DNA of 26,550 bases, taken from contig DATDMT010000126.1 of NCBI GenBank assembly GCA_036518635.1, positions 1 through 26,550 on the forward strand, given 5' to 3'. Positions 8,493-15,434 of this stretch are shown piece by piece; position 1 is the stretch's first letter; each line of letters opens with the position of its first letter. Source of the DNA: AWTP1-18 sp036518635 (lineage in GTDB: Bacteria; Pseudomonadota; Gammaproteobacteria; Burkholderiales; Rhodocyclaceae). The notes beneath the pieces are model-generated. The model did not search any database. It was not told where the DNA came from and was given only the letters and a program-made list of their open reading frames with translations. Both the position numbers and the translations under genes were made by a program.

Positions 8493-8514
8493 ACCGCGGG
8501 TATATTCGCGCGGT
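8493..8514. promoter_or_regulatory. Inverted repeat around a -10-like box before the FIST chemoreceptor
   Basis: ACCGCG (8493-8498) and CGCGGT (8509-8514) form a perfect 6-bp inverted repeat with a 10-base centre that contains TATATT (8501-8506). The box lies 38 bases before the chemoreceptor ATG. I see no convincing -35 at 16-18 bases. It may be a promoter with an operator-like repeat, or a hairpin at the end of the hpn transcript; no T-run follows it. Confidence 0.35.
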
Positions 8515-8543
8515 CAAAAAATTGCATCACGAGGGATTCTGGA

Positions 8544-10526
8544 ATGTTCACGCGTCTATTCGGCGGCAAAACGACAACGACGTCGGCCGCCCCCAACACG
8601 GGCAACCCGGCATTGACTGGCCGTATCGACACCCGCAGCCTGCCGGCCAGCGCCGCCGCGCTGGGCTTGCCAGCCAACGCCAAGGGCCTGGCCCTGGCCT
8701 TCATTCCGCCCTACGCCGATTTCAACAGCGCCGCCGGCCGGCTGGCCTCGATCTTCGCCAACCAGCATTTCTTCGCCCTGTCGTCCACCGGCGCCCTCTG
8801 TAGCCAGCACGAGGCCAGCACCTACTGCGGCGCCGAAGCCAACGACACGGTAGGCAGCTTCCTCTGGTTGTCGGACGAGGTGGTCGAACGCTCCGAAGCC
8901 TTCGCCGTGAATCTGCGCGCCGGCGAAGGCGGCAATGTCGGCCAGCGGGTCGCCCGCATCCGCCAGGAGCTGGACCGCATCAAGCCCAGCTTCCCGATCG
9001 ACAGCAACGACACCTTCGCCCTGGTGTTCTGCGACGGGCTGACGGCTTCCGAAGGCTTCCTGATGCGGGCCTGGTACGAGTCGCGGCGCTTCCCCTGTCT
9101 CGCCATCGGCGGCTCCGCCGGCGGCAAGCTGGATTTTTCCGGCACCTACATCCACGACGGCCAAAAAGTGCTGACCGGCCACGCTCTGGTGATCTTCTGC
9201 AAGACCGCCAAGGGCATCCGCTTCGCCCCCTTCAAGACGCAGAACTTCGTCCCCACCGGCAAGAGCTGGCTGGTGGCCGAGGCCGACCCGGTGGCGCGCA
9301 GCGTCAGCAGCGTGTTCGGCAAGGATGGCAAGACGGTCAAGCTGATCCCGGCCCTGGCCGCCCATTTCGGCTGCAGCCCCAGCGAAGTCGGCAAGCGCCT
9401 GGAGGGCCACACCTTCGCCGTCTCGGTGGATGGTGAGCTGTTCATCCGCTCCGTGGCGGGCATCGTCGGCGACGGCGCGAACTTCTTCTGCGACATCGAA
9501 TTCGGCGACCACCTGCATCTGCTGAAGGCCACCGACTTCATCCAGACCACCCGCCAGGAGTGGGATCGCTTTCTCAGCGGCAAGCCGGCGCCCCTGGCGA
9601 TCCTGCTCAACGACTGCGTGCTGCGCCGCCTCGGCAATGCCAACACGCTGGCCCAGGCAAAGTTCTTCTCCGACGTGCCGGCCGCGGGCTTTTCCACCTT
9701 CGGCGAGATTCTCGGCATTCCGATCAACCAGACCCTCTCGGCTCTGGTCTTCTTCCGCAGCGACGCCGCCCTGCAGGACGACTACATGAGCCGCTTCCCG
9801 GTCCAGTACGCCTCCTGCGCCGCCCACTACACGGCGCGGGCATTGGCCCGTTGGGAAGCCCTGAACGAAGTGCAGACCGCGGTGGAAAACCAGGTGTTCA
9901 CCTACCAGAACGCCATCACTCCCTTGATGGAGGCCCTGCCGGCATTGCAGGCCGCCGCCGACAAGCAGTCGCAGACCCTCGCCGACGCCCTCACCCAGAT
10001 TCAGGAAGTCGGCAGCACGGCCGGCCGCACCCGCGATTCCCACGCCGAGCTGGACAGTGGCCTGGACGACCTGGAGCGGATATCGAAGGCGATCAACAAC
10101 ATCACCGGCGGCATCAGCGCCATCGCCGACCAGACCAACCTGTTGGCCTTGAACGCCGCCATCGAAGCCGCCCGCGCCGGCGAAGCTGGGCGCGGTTTTG
10201 CCGTGGTCGCCGACGAGGTACGCAAACTGGCCCAATCCGCCAAGAGCCAGGCCGACGCCACCGCCACCAGCATCCGCGAAGCAGTGCAAACCATTGCCGG
10301 CATCCGCTCGGTCGCCACCCGCTCCATGGAGGCGATGCAGGAACTCACCACGCAGAGCGAAGCCGCCTCAAACCATATTCAGGAGATGAACACCCATGCC
10401 GTCGAGGAGCGACAGACCATGCAGCAAAGCCTCGCCGGCCTGTCGCAACTCTCCCACAGCATCAGCGCGATGAACGAGTCGATCGAGCAACTACATCAGT
10501 TGCAGACGCTGATCAGTCACCTGTAG
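8544..10526 (+). CDS. Soluble methyl-accepting chemotaxis protein with FIST sensor domain
   Basis: This 660-residue protein joins a FIST N and FIST C sensor (about residues 45-400, with GGSAGG and GFLMRAWYES typical of FIST) to a chemoreceptor signalling hairpin. The hairpin tip IADQTNLLALNAAIEAARAG is near residues 526-545 and is followed by GRGFAVVADEVRKLAQ, the CheA/CheW contact region. No transmembrane segment or signal peptide is visible, so it is probably a cytoplasmic receptor. FIST is predicted to sense small ligands, perhaps amino acids. No CheR-tethering pentapeptide ends the protein. GAGGGA at 8531-8536 supports the ATG at 8544. Its 3' end overlaps the convergent ABC ATPase gene by 14 bases. 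Ligand unknown. Confidence 0.93.
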   Translation: MFTRLFGGKTTTTSAAPNTGNPALTGRIDTRSLPASAAALGLPANAKGLALAFIPPYADFNSAAGRLASIFANQHFFALSSTGALCSQHEASTYCGAEANDTVGSFLWLSDEVVERSEAFAVNLRAGEGGNVGQRVARIRQELDRIKPSFPIDSNDTFALVFCDGLTASEGFLMRAWYESRRFPCLAIGGSAGGKLDFSGTYIHDGQKVLTGHALVIFCKTAKGIRFAPFKTQNFVPTGKSWLVAEADPVARSVSSVFGKDGKTVKLIPALAAHFGCSPSEVGKRLEGHTFAVSVDGELFIRSVAGIVGDGANFFCDIEFGDHLHLLKATDFIQTTRQEWDRFLSGKPAPLAILLNDCVLRRLGNANTLAQAKFFSDVPAAGFSTFGEILGIPINQTLSALVFFRSDAALQDDYMSRFPVQYASCAAHYTARALARWEALNEVQTAVENQVFTYQNAITPLMEALPALQAAADKQSQTLADALTQIQEVGSTAGRTRDSHAELDSGLDDLERISKAINNITGGISAIADQTNLLALNAAIEAARAGEAGRGFAVVADEVRKLAQSAKSQADATATSIREAVQTIAGIRSVATRSMEAMQELTTQSEAASNHIQEMNTHAVEERQTMQQSLAGLSQLSHSISAMNESIEQLHQLQTLISHL

Positions 10527-11208
10527 TCGCCAAGCGCCCGGCCGCCAAGCGCCCGGCCGCCAAGCGCAGCACGCGGCCGCAGCGGCTGGCCAGGGCCTCG
10601 TCGTGGGTCACCAGGATCAGCGTGGTGCCCCGCTCGTCGTTCATGCGGAACATCAGCTCGATGATCGCCGCGCCGGTGGCGGCGTCCAGGTTGCCGGTAG
10701 GCTCGTCGGCCAGCAGCAGGCTGGGGGCGGTGACAAAGGCGCGGGCCAGGGCCACCCGCTGCTGCTCGCCGCCGGACAAATGCTTCGGGTAATGCCCGGT
10801 GCGCTCGACTAGGCCCACCCGTTCCAGCATCGCCAGGGCCGGCGCGCGCGCATCGGCACGGCCAGCCAAATCCAGCGGCAGCATCACGTTCTCCAGCGCG
10901 GTCAAGGCCGGCAACAACTGGAAGGATTGGAAGACAAAGCCGAGCGCCTCGGCACGCAGGGCGGCACGGCCATCCTCATCGAGTTCGGCAAGGGATTTAC
11001 CGGCCAACAGCACGCGGCCGCGGCTAGGCAGATCGAGGCCGGCCAAGAGCCCCAGCAGGGTGGACTTGCCGGAACCGGAGGCGCCGACAATGGCCAGGGA
11101 CTCGCCGGCCTGCACGGCGAAGGAAACGTCGTGCAGAATCGTCAGCGGGCCGTCGCTGCCGGCCACGTCCTTGCCCAAGCCCTCAACCCTGATCACTTCC
11201 GCCGCCAT
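10513..11208 (-). CDS. YbbA-like ABC transporter ATP-binding protein
   Basis: The 231-residue protein has Walker A GASGSGKST at 42-50, the signature LSGGEQQRVALARA near 142-155 and Walker B LLLADEPTGNLD near 161-172. It belongs to the LolD/MacB/YbbA group, and divergence from tesA favours YbbA as in E. coli. Such ATPases normally pair with a large FtsX-type permease, but none is adjacent; the next gene is a convergent chemoreceptor. I chose the ATG at 11208 because MAAEVIRVEGL matches the family length, and AGAGGA lies nine bases upstream. The C-terminus ends in a repeated AAGRL stretch encoded by a 15-bp tandem repeat. The transported substrate is unknown. Confidence 0.9.
   Translation of the reverse strand: MAAEVIRVEGLGKDVAGSDGPLTILHDVSFAVQAGESLAIVGASGSGKSTLLGLLAGLDLPSRGRVLLAGKSLAELDEDGRAALRAEALGFVFQSFQLLPALTALENVMLPLDLAGRADARAPALAMLERVGLVERTGHYPKHLSGGEQQRVALARAFVTAPSLLLADEPTGNLDAATGAAIIELMFRMNDERGTTLILVTHDEALASRCGRVLRLAAGRLAAGRLATTGD
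10529..10567. repeat. 15-bp tandem repeat in the ABC ATPase C-terminus
   Basis: The plus-strand unit GCCAAGCGCCCGGCC occurs twice exactly (10529-10543 and 10544-10558) and a third, partial copy runs to 10567. Fifteen bases equal five codons, so copy-number changes keep the frame and only lengthen the repeated AAGRL tail of the ATPase. The repeat starts three bases after the stop codon of the convergent chemoreceptor. Confidence 0.9.
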
Positions 11209-11815
11209 GCTCCGCTTCCTCTGCCTCGTCCTGTTCTGCGCCCTGCCGATCACCGCTGCGGCGGAAGCCAAGCGCACCCTGCTGGTCTTCGGCGACAGCC
11301 TGTCCGCCGGCTTCGGCATTGCAGTAAACCAGAGCTGGCCGGCCCTGCTGCAACGCAAGCTCGACGTCGAGCAGCGCCCCTATGCGGTGGCCAACGCCAG
11401 CATCAGCGGCGAGACCACGGCCGGTGGCCGTAGCCGCTTCGATGCCGCAATGAAGGAATTCAAACCCGCCGTCGTCATCATCGAACTCGGCGCCAACGAT
11501 GGCCTGCGCGGCCTGCCGGTGGCTGCCATGGAAGACAATCTGAACGCGATGATTCGCGTCGCCCAGACGGCCCACGCCAAGGTGCTGCTGGTCGGCATGC
11601 GCCTGCCACCGAACTATGGGCCTGACTATACCGCAGCCTTCGAGGGCGCCTTCGCGCACATCGCCCGCCAGCGCCGCACCGCCCTGCTGCCCTTCCTGCT
11701 GGCGCCCATCGTCGGCGATCCAGCCAGTTTCCAGAATGACGGCCTGCATCCGATCGCGGAGGCCCAGCCGCGGCTAATGGAGCATGTCTGGAAGTCGTTA
11801 GCCCCCCTGCTCTAG
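11207..11815 (+). CDS. tesA: TesA-like SGNH/GDSL esterase (arylesterase/thioesterase/lysophospholipase I)
   Basis: TesA-type enzymes are periplasmic hydrolases of thioesters and esters. The 202-residue precursor has a signal peptide (MLRFLCLVLFCALPITAAAEA) with likely cleavage after AAA or AEA. The catalytic Ser31 lies in GDSLS (29-33), the block III Asn in GAND near 96-99, and the Asp/His pair in DGLHP near 178-182. These are the four SGNH blocks. The start codon overlaps the start of the divergent ABC ATPase in the palindrome CATG. The stop overlaps that of the convergent histidine kinase in CTAG. No Shine-Dalgarno is visible, and its promoter would have to lie inside the ATPase gene. Confidence 0.93.
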   Translation: MLRFLCLVLFCALPITAAAEAKRTLLVFGDSLSAGFGIAVNQSWPALLQRKLDVEQRPYAVANASISGETTAGGRSRFDAAMKEFKPAVVIIELGANDGLRGLPVAAMEDNLNAMIRVAQTAHAKVLLVGMRLPPNYGPDYTAAFEGAFAHIARQRRTALLPFLLAPIVGDPASFQNDGLHPIAEAQPRLMEHVWKSLAPLL

Positions 11816-13185
11816 GCGGGAAAACTCAAGATTGCGACCAAGCCGCGACCCTCGGCGTCGGCAGCGGACCAGACCAATCGCGCGCCATGCAGCTCGGCAA
11901 TCCGGCGCACGATGGAAAGCCCCAGACCGACACCCTCCGGCTTGTCCTCCAGGTTGCCGGCCGCGCTCGCCAGGCGATTGAAGGGTTCTCCCAGGCTGGC
12001 GCGCAGAGGCTCGGGCACGCCCGGGCCATCGTCTTCGACGCGAAGCGTGACCACGCCGTCGCCGCCACTCAAGCGCACCTGGACATGGCCGCCGACCGGG
12101 GTGTAGCGCAGGGCGTTGTCCACCAGATTGCGCAACAGCACGCGCAGCAGATCGGGCTGGCAAGTCAGTTGGAGATGATCCGGCGCATCCAGCGCCAGTT
12201 CGCGCTGCTGCCCGGCCTCACCGACAGCCAAGGTGGCGCACACTTCCTGCGCCAGGACGACGACATCCGTCGGCTGCAGCGCAATCCCGCCCTCGCTGCC
12301 CTCCAGCCGCGCCAGTTGCAGCAACTGATCCACCAGGCGAGCCATACGCTCGGCGCCGAGACGGGCCTTTTCCACCGCGTCGCGGCTGCCCGCCGCATCC
12401 GTCGCCCGCTGCGCCACCTGTAACTGCATCGCCAACGCGGCCAGGGGCGTGCGCAATTCGTGGGCGGCATTGCTGGTGAACCGCCGCTCGTGTGCCAACA
12501 CCTCGCCGACCCGCGCCAGCAGGGTATTCAGCGCCGTCAGCACCGGCTGCAGCTCGCTCGGCGGCTGATCCACACGGACCGGGTCGAGCCGGTCCGGCGC
12601 CCGCGCCGCCAGTTCCGCCGCCAACTGGCGTAGCGGCCGCAGGGCGTGATAGCCCAGGGCCATCAGCACCACGGCAAGGATCGGCAGGCCCAACAGGAAG
12701 GGTTGCAACGCATGCCAGGCAACCTCACCGGCCATGTGCCCGCGTTGGCCCGCCGGCTGGGCAACGACCAACCGTTCCCGCGCATCGGCGCCGGCACGAA
12801 CCAGCAGCCGCCACTCGGCACCGCCCCAGGCGGCGCTGTGAAATCCGGTATTGGCCAACAGCGTGGTGGGCATCCCCCGCAGCGCCGCAGCGCCGGCGAT
12901 CACTTGCCAGCCGTCCTTGTCCAGCCGCCACAGGGCCACCGACTCGTCCAGTTCGTAGCGATGGCGCGGATGACCATGCTCATCGTCGGTTTCCTTATCA
13001 TCGTCGTCGGCCTTCGGTACGGTCACGCGACCGAGGCGGGCGGTGTGCTCCATTTGGGCGTCGAACACCTCGTCGGCTTCGTGCAAGGCCTTGATGTATG
13101 TCGCCACGGCCGAAGTCCCGCCGATCAGCAGCAGGGCCAACAACACCGGCAGCAACAGGCGGGCAAGGATGGAACGGGGCGTCAT
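11812..13185 (-). CDS. QseC/PmrB-like sensor histidine kinase
   Basis: A 457-residue membrane kinase. TM1 lies at about residues 8-29, a periplasmic sensor at 30-160 and TM2 near 162-185 (FLLGLPILAVVLMALGYHAL). A HAMP-like linker follows, then HisKA with the phosphorylated His in SNAAHELRTP near residue 243. The ATPase has N-box NLVDNALRYTP near 353, G1 DDGPGVP and G2 GVGLGLS. The sensor holds an unusual acidic, His-rich stretch at 60-76 (four Asp, then mixed Glu/Asp, with His70, His72 and His75) that could bind metal ions. Its ATG overlaps the response-regulator stop by four bases (ATGA). It probably controls the divergent cytochrome operon. Confidence 0.92.
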   Translation of the reverse strand: MTPRSILARLLLPVLLALLLIGGTSAVATYIKALHEADEVFDAQMEHTARLGRVTVPKADDDDKETDDEHGHPRHRYELDESVALWRLDKDGWQVIAGAAALRGMPTTLLANTGFHSAAWGGAEWRLLVRAGADARERLVVAQPAGQRGHMAGEVAWHALQPFLLGLPILAVVLMALGYHALRPLRQLAAELAARAPDRLDPVRVDQPPSELQPVLTALNTLLARVGEVLAHERRFTSNAAHELRTPLAALAMQLQVAQRATDAAGSRDAVEKARLGAERMARLVDQLLQLARLEGSEGGIALQPTDVVVLAQEVCATLAVGEAGQQRELALDAPDHLQLTCQPDLLRVLLRNLVDNALRYTPVGGHVQVRLSGGDGVVTLRVEDDGPGVPEPLRASLGEPFNRLASAAGNLEDKPEGVGLGLSIVRRIAELHGARLVWSAADAEGRGLVAILSFPA

Positions 13186-13844
13186 TGCGCCGGCTCCACC
13201 ACGTAGCCGATGCCGCGCAGATTGCGAATGAAATCGCTGCCCAGCTTCTTGCGCAGATGATGGATGTGCACTTCCACCGCATTGCTTTCGACGCCCTCTT
13301 CCCAGCCGTAGATCGCCGATTCGAGTTGGGCCCGCGACACCACGCGACCGGCATGGCTCATCAGCGTCTCCAGGATCGCCAGTTCGCGGGCCGAGAGTTC
13401 CACGCCCTTGCCGTCCAGCTTGACGCGCCGCGCCGCCGGATCGAACTCCACCGCGCCGACCCGGATCAGCGCCTCGGCGCGGCCGTGGCTGCGGCGAATC
13501 AGGGCACGCAGCCGGGCGGCAAGCTCATCCAGATCCACCGGCTTGACCAGGTAGTCGTCGGCTCCGGCTTCGAAGCCGCCGAGCTTGTCGGCCTTGGCAT
13601 CGCGGGCGGTGAGCACCAGCACCGGCACCGCATCGCCCTCGCCGCGCAGACGCTGCAACAAGGAGACGCCATCCAGGCGCGGCAGGCCCAGGTCCAGCAC
13701 CACCGCCTCGTAGCGCTCGCTGCCCAGCGCATGCCGCGCCAGCTCGCCGTCGCGCACCCAGTCGGGCTGAAAGCCTAGTTGGCGCAATCCGGCCTGGAGG
13801 CCATCGCCCAGTAGGGCATCATCTTCAACGATCAGGATTCTCAT
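13182..13844 (-). CDS. QseB/PmrA-like OmpR-family response regulator
   Basis: The 220-residue regulator starts MRILIVEDDALLGDGLQ. The receiver domain has Asp8, Asp9, phospho-acceptor Asp51 in VVLDLGLP and the conserved Lys in LVKPVDL. The C-terminal winged helix (about 125-218) has the usual LSARELAILETLMSHAGRVV and VEVHIHHLRKKL motifs. An upstream in-frame ATG at 13856 would add MLGT, but MRILIVEDD is the family norm. Neither start has a good ribosome site, and a TAATAT box at 13855-13860 would put transcription almost at the 13844 ATG, so the mRNA may be nearly leaderless. It is coupled to the kinase gene by ATGA and read away from the cytochrome operon. Confidence 0.93.
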   Translation of the reverse strand: MRILIVEDDALLGDGLQAGLRQLGFQPDWVRDGELARHALGSERYEAVVLDLGLPRLDGVSLLQRLRGEGDAVPVLVLTARDAKADKLGGFEAGADDYLVKPVDLDELAARLRALIRRSHGRAEALIRVGAVEFDPAARRVKLDGKGVELSARELAILETLMSHAGRVVSRAQLESAIYGWEEGVESNAVEVHIHHLRKKLGSDFIRNLRGIGYVVEPAQ

Positions 13845-13856
13845 GGTGCCCAGCAT

Positions 13857-13895
13857 ATTAAGCCCGAGTTAAGGCGCGCTTAAGAGCCTCTTAAT
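13857..13895. promoter_or_regulatory. Array of four TTAA half-sites, likely operator of the QseB/PmrA-like regulator
   Basis: Four hexamers lie exactly 11 bp apart: ATTAAG (13857), GTTAAG (13868), CTTAAG (13879) and CTTAAT (13890), each separated by five bases. Pairs of TTAA half-sites with 5-base spacers are the known binding pattern of PmrA- and QseB-type regulators. The array sits between the regulator gene and the SHP-DHC-cytochrome b operon. Possible -10 boxes flank it on both sides: TAATAT for the regulator (13855-13860, minus) and AAGAAT for the cytochromes (13906-13911, plus). That it binds this regulator is inferred. Confidence 0.75.
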
Positions 13896-13943
13896 TCTGC
13901 CGGCGAAGAATCCGCTCCATCGCCACACACCAAGGAGCCCACG

Positions 13944-14348
13944 ATGCGAACCCTGCCCGTCATTCTCTGCCTGTTGGCCGGCCAGGCCCTGGCCGCCACC
14001 CCGGCCGAGCTGGCCGCCCAATACGGCCGCGAGGCCCAGGCCAGCCAGCCTGGCTTTCAAGCCTCCGCCGAGCGCGGCCGCAGCTTCTACACGCGCAACT
14101 TCAACGTCACCCCGGACATGGGCAGTTGCGCCGCCTGCCACACGCAGGCGCCGCAGGATGCCGGTCGCCACGCGATCAGCGGCAAGACCATCAAGCCGAT
14201 GGCCGTTGCCGCCAATGCCGAACGCTTCAGCGACCCGGCCAAGGTGGAAAAGTGGTTCCGCCGCAACTGCAGCGAGGTGGTCGGCCGCGAGTGCAGCCCG
14301 GCTGAAAAAGCCGACTTCATTACCTATCTGAGCAAGGTGAAATCATGA
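13944..14348 (+). CDS. SHP-type (DUF1924) monoheme cytochrome c, likely oxygen-binding
   Basis: This 134-residue precursor resembles Rhodobacter sphaeroides heme protein SHP. It has a signal peptide MRTLPVILCLLAGQALA, one heme motif CAACH at 62-66, and the C-terminal block VEKWFRRNC...GREC...EKADF typical of SHP. Asn108 next to Cys109 matches the unusual Asn heme ligand of SHP, and Cys109 with Cys117 matches its disulfide pair. SHP binds oxygen when reduced and accepts electrons from DHC. AAGGAG at 13932-13937 supports the ATG. It heads an operon with dhc (4-base overlap) and cytochrome b561. The resemblance rests on recalled SHP sequence features, not on an alignment. Confidence 0.88.
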   Translation: MRTLPVILCLLAGQALAATPAELAAQYGREAQASQPGFQASAERGRSFYTRNFNVTPDMGSCAACHTQAPQDAGRHAISGKTIKPMAVAANAERFSDPAKVEKWFRRNCSEVVGRECSPAEKADFITYLSKVKS

Positions 14349-14821
14349 AAAATCTGATCCGTATCTGCCTCCTCGGCCTGCCCCTGCTACCGTTCTCCGC
14401 CCTGGCCGACAAGAACGTCACGGTGCCGCCGCACAAGGCCTATCAGGCCGAATGCAGCGCCTGCCACGTGGCCTATCCGCCTTCCATGCTGTCGCGCCAG
14501 GACTGGGCGAAGATGATGTCCGGCTTGAACAAGCACTACGGCAGCAACGCCACCCTGGACGACAAGACCCTGGCGGACATCCGCCAGTATCTCGCTGCCA
14601 ACGGTGCCGACAGCGGCGGCCGCTACAGCAGCGCCAGCCTGCGCATCACCGACACCCCGGCCTTCCGCCGCAAGCACCATGAGGTGCCGAACCGCATGTG
14701 GCAGGACGCCAAGGTGAAGAACGGCGCCAACTGCGGCGCCTGCCACCAGGGCGCCGACAAGGGCAGTTTCTCCGAACGGGATTTGCGTACCCCGGACGGC
14801 CGCCGCTGGGAGGACGACTGA
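14345..14821 (+). CDS. Periplasmic diheme cytochrome c (DHC)
   Basis: The 158-residue precursor has a signal peptide MKNLIRICLLGLPLLPFSALA and two covalent heme motifs, CSACH at 37-41 and CGACH at 130-134. Size and domain layout fit DHC, which donates electrons to SHP and is usually encoded next to it. Conserved-looking blocks are AYPPSMLSRQDWAKMM and LNKHYGSNATLDD. Its ATG overlaps the SHP stop (ATGA) and its stop overlaps the cytochrome b start by one base (TGATG). It probably carries electrons from membrane cytochrome b to SHP in the periplasm. Confidence 0.9.
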   Translation: MKNLIRICLLGLPLLPFSALADKNVTVPPHKAYQAECSACHVAYPPSMLSRQDWAKMMSGLNKHYGSNATLDDKTLADIRQYLAANGADSGGRYSSASLRITDTPAFRRKHHEVPNRMWQDAKVKNGANCGACHQGADKGSFSERDLRTPDGRRWEDD

Positions 14822-15429
14822 TGAAACCCGTCAAAATCTGGGATCTGCCCACTCGCCTCGGTCACTGGCTGTTGGCTGGCGGCATTGCCGTGGCCTGGGC
14901 CACCGGCGAGAGCGAACGCTGGCAACTGGTGCATGTGGCGGCCGGCAGCCTGGCCGCTGCGGTGGTGCTGGTCCGCCTGATCTGGGGCTTGATCGGCAGC
15001 CGCCATGCGCGCTTCATCCGCTGCCTGTTCACGCCCGGAGCGGTGGTCGGCTATCTCAAATCGATTCTCGGCGGTCGCCCCGATCACTACACCGGCCACA
15101 ACCCGGCGGGCAGCTACGCCATCTACCTGATGCTGTTGCTGGCGCTGCTGGCGCCACTTTCCGGCTGGCTGGCGTACAACGAGATCGGCGGCCACAACGC
15201 CGAGGAGCTGCATGAAGCCCTGGCCAACGGCCTGTTGCTGGTGGTCGGAGTACACGTCGCTGGCGTGGTGCTGGGCAGCCTGCTGCACCGGGAAAACCTG
15301 CCGCGGGCGATGATCACCGGCTTCAAGCTCGGTGCGCCCGAAGAGGCGATCAAACGCAACCACGCCCTCGCCGCAACGCTGCTGCTGATCTGGGGCGCCA
15401 CCGCAGTCGCGCTTTCGCGCTACTTGTAG
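14821..15429 (+). CDS. Cytochrome b561-type membrane protein (DHC partner)
   Basis: A 202-residue four-helix membrane protein of the prokaryotic b561 / Ni-Fe hydrogenase cytochrome b family. It begins with WDLPTRLGHWLLAGG, giving His15 in helix 1. His37, His130 (ELHEAL) and His144 (VGVHVAG) are further candidates for heme b ligands. Hydrophobic stretches lie near 14-30, 38-57, 96-116 and 133-155. It is the last gene of the SHP-DHC-cytochrome b operon and would pass electrons from the quinone pool to DHC. Its 3' end is only five bases from the stop of the convergent HD-GYP gene. Which His residues bind heme is inferred. Confidence 0.87.
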   Translation: MKPVKIWDLPTRLGHWLLAGGIAVAWATGESERWQLVHVAAGSLAAAVVLVRLIWGLIGSRHARFIRCLFTPGAVVGYLKSILGGRPDHYTGHNPAGSYAIYLMLLLALLAPLSGWLAYNEIGGHNAEELHEALANGLLLVVGVHVAGVVLGSLLHRENLPRAMITGFKLGAPEEAIKRNHALAATLLLIWGATAVALSRYL

Positions 15430-15434
15430 ATTGC

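Noticed and set aside
8556..10289. Open frame of 577 codons on the minus strand opposite the FIST chemoreceptor
   Set aside because: Mirror of a real gene with intact FIST and MCP motifs; composition is Gly/Ala/Val rich without domains.
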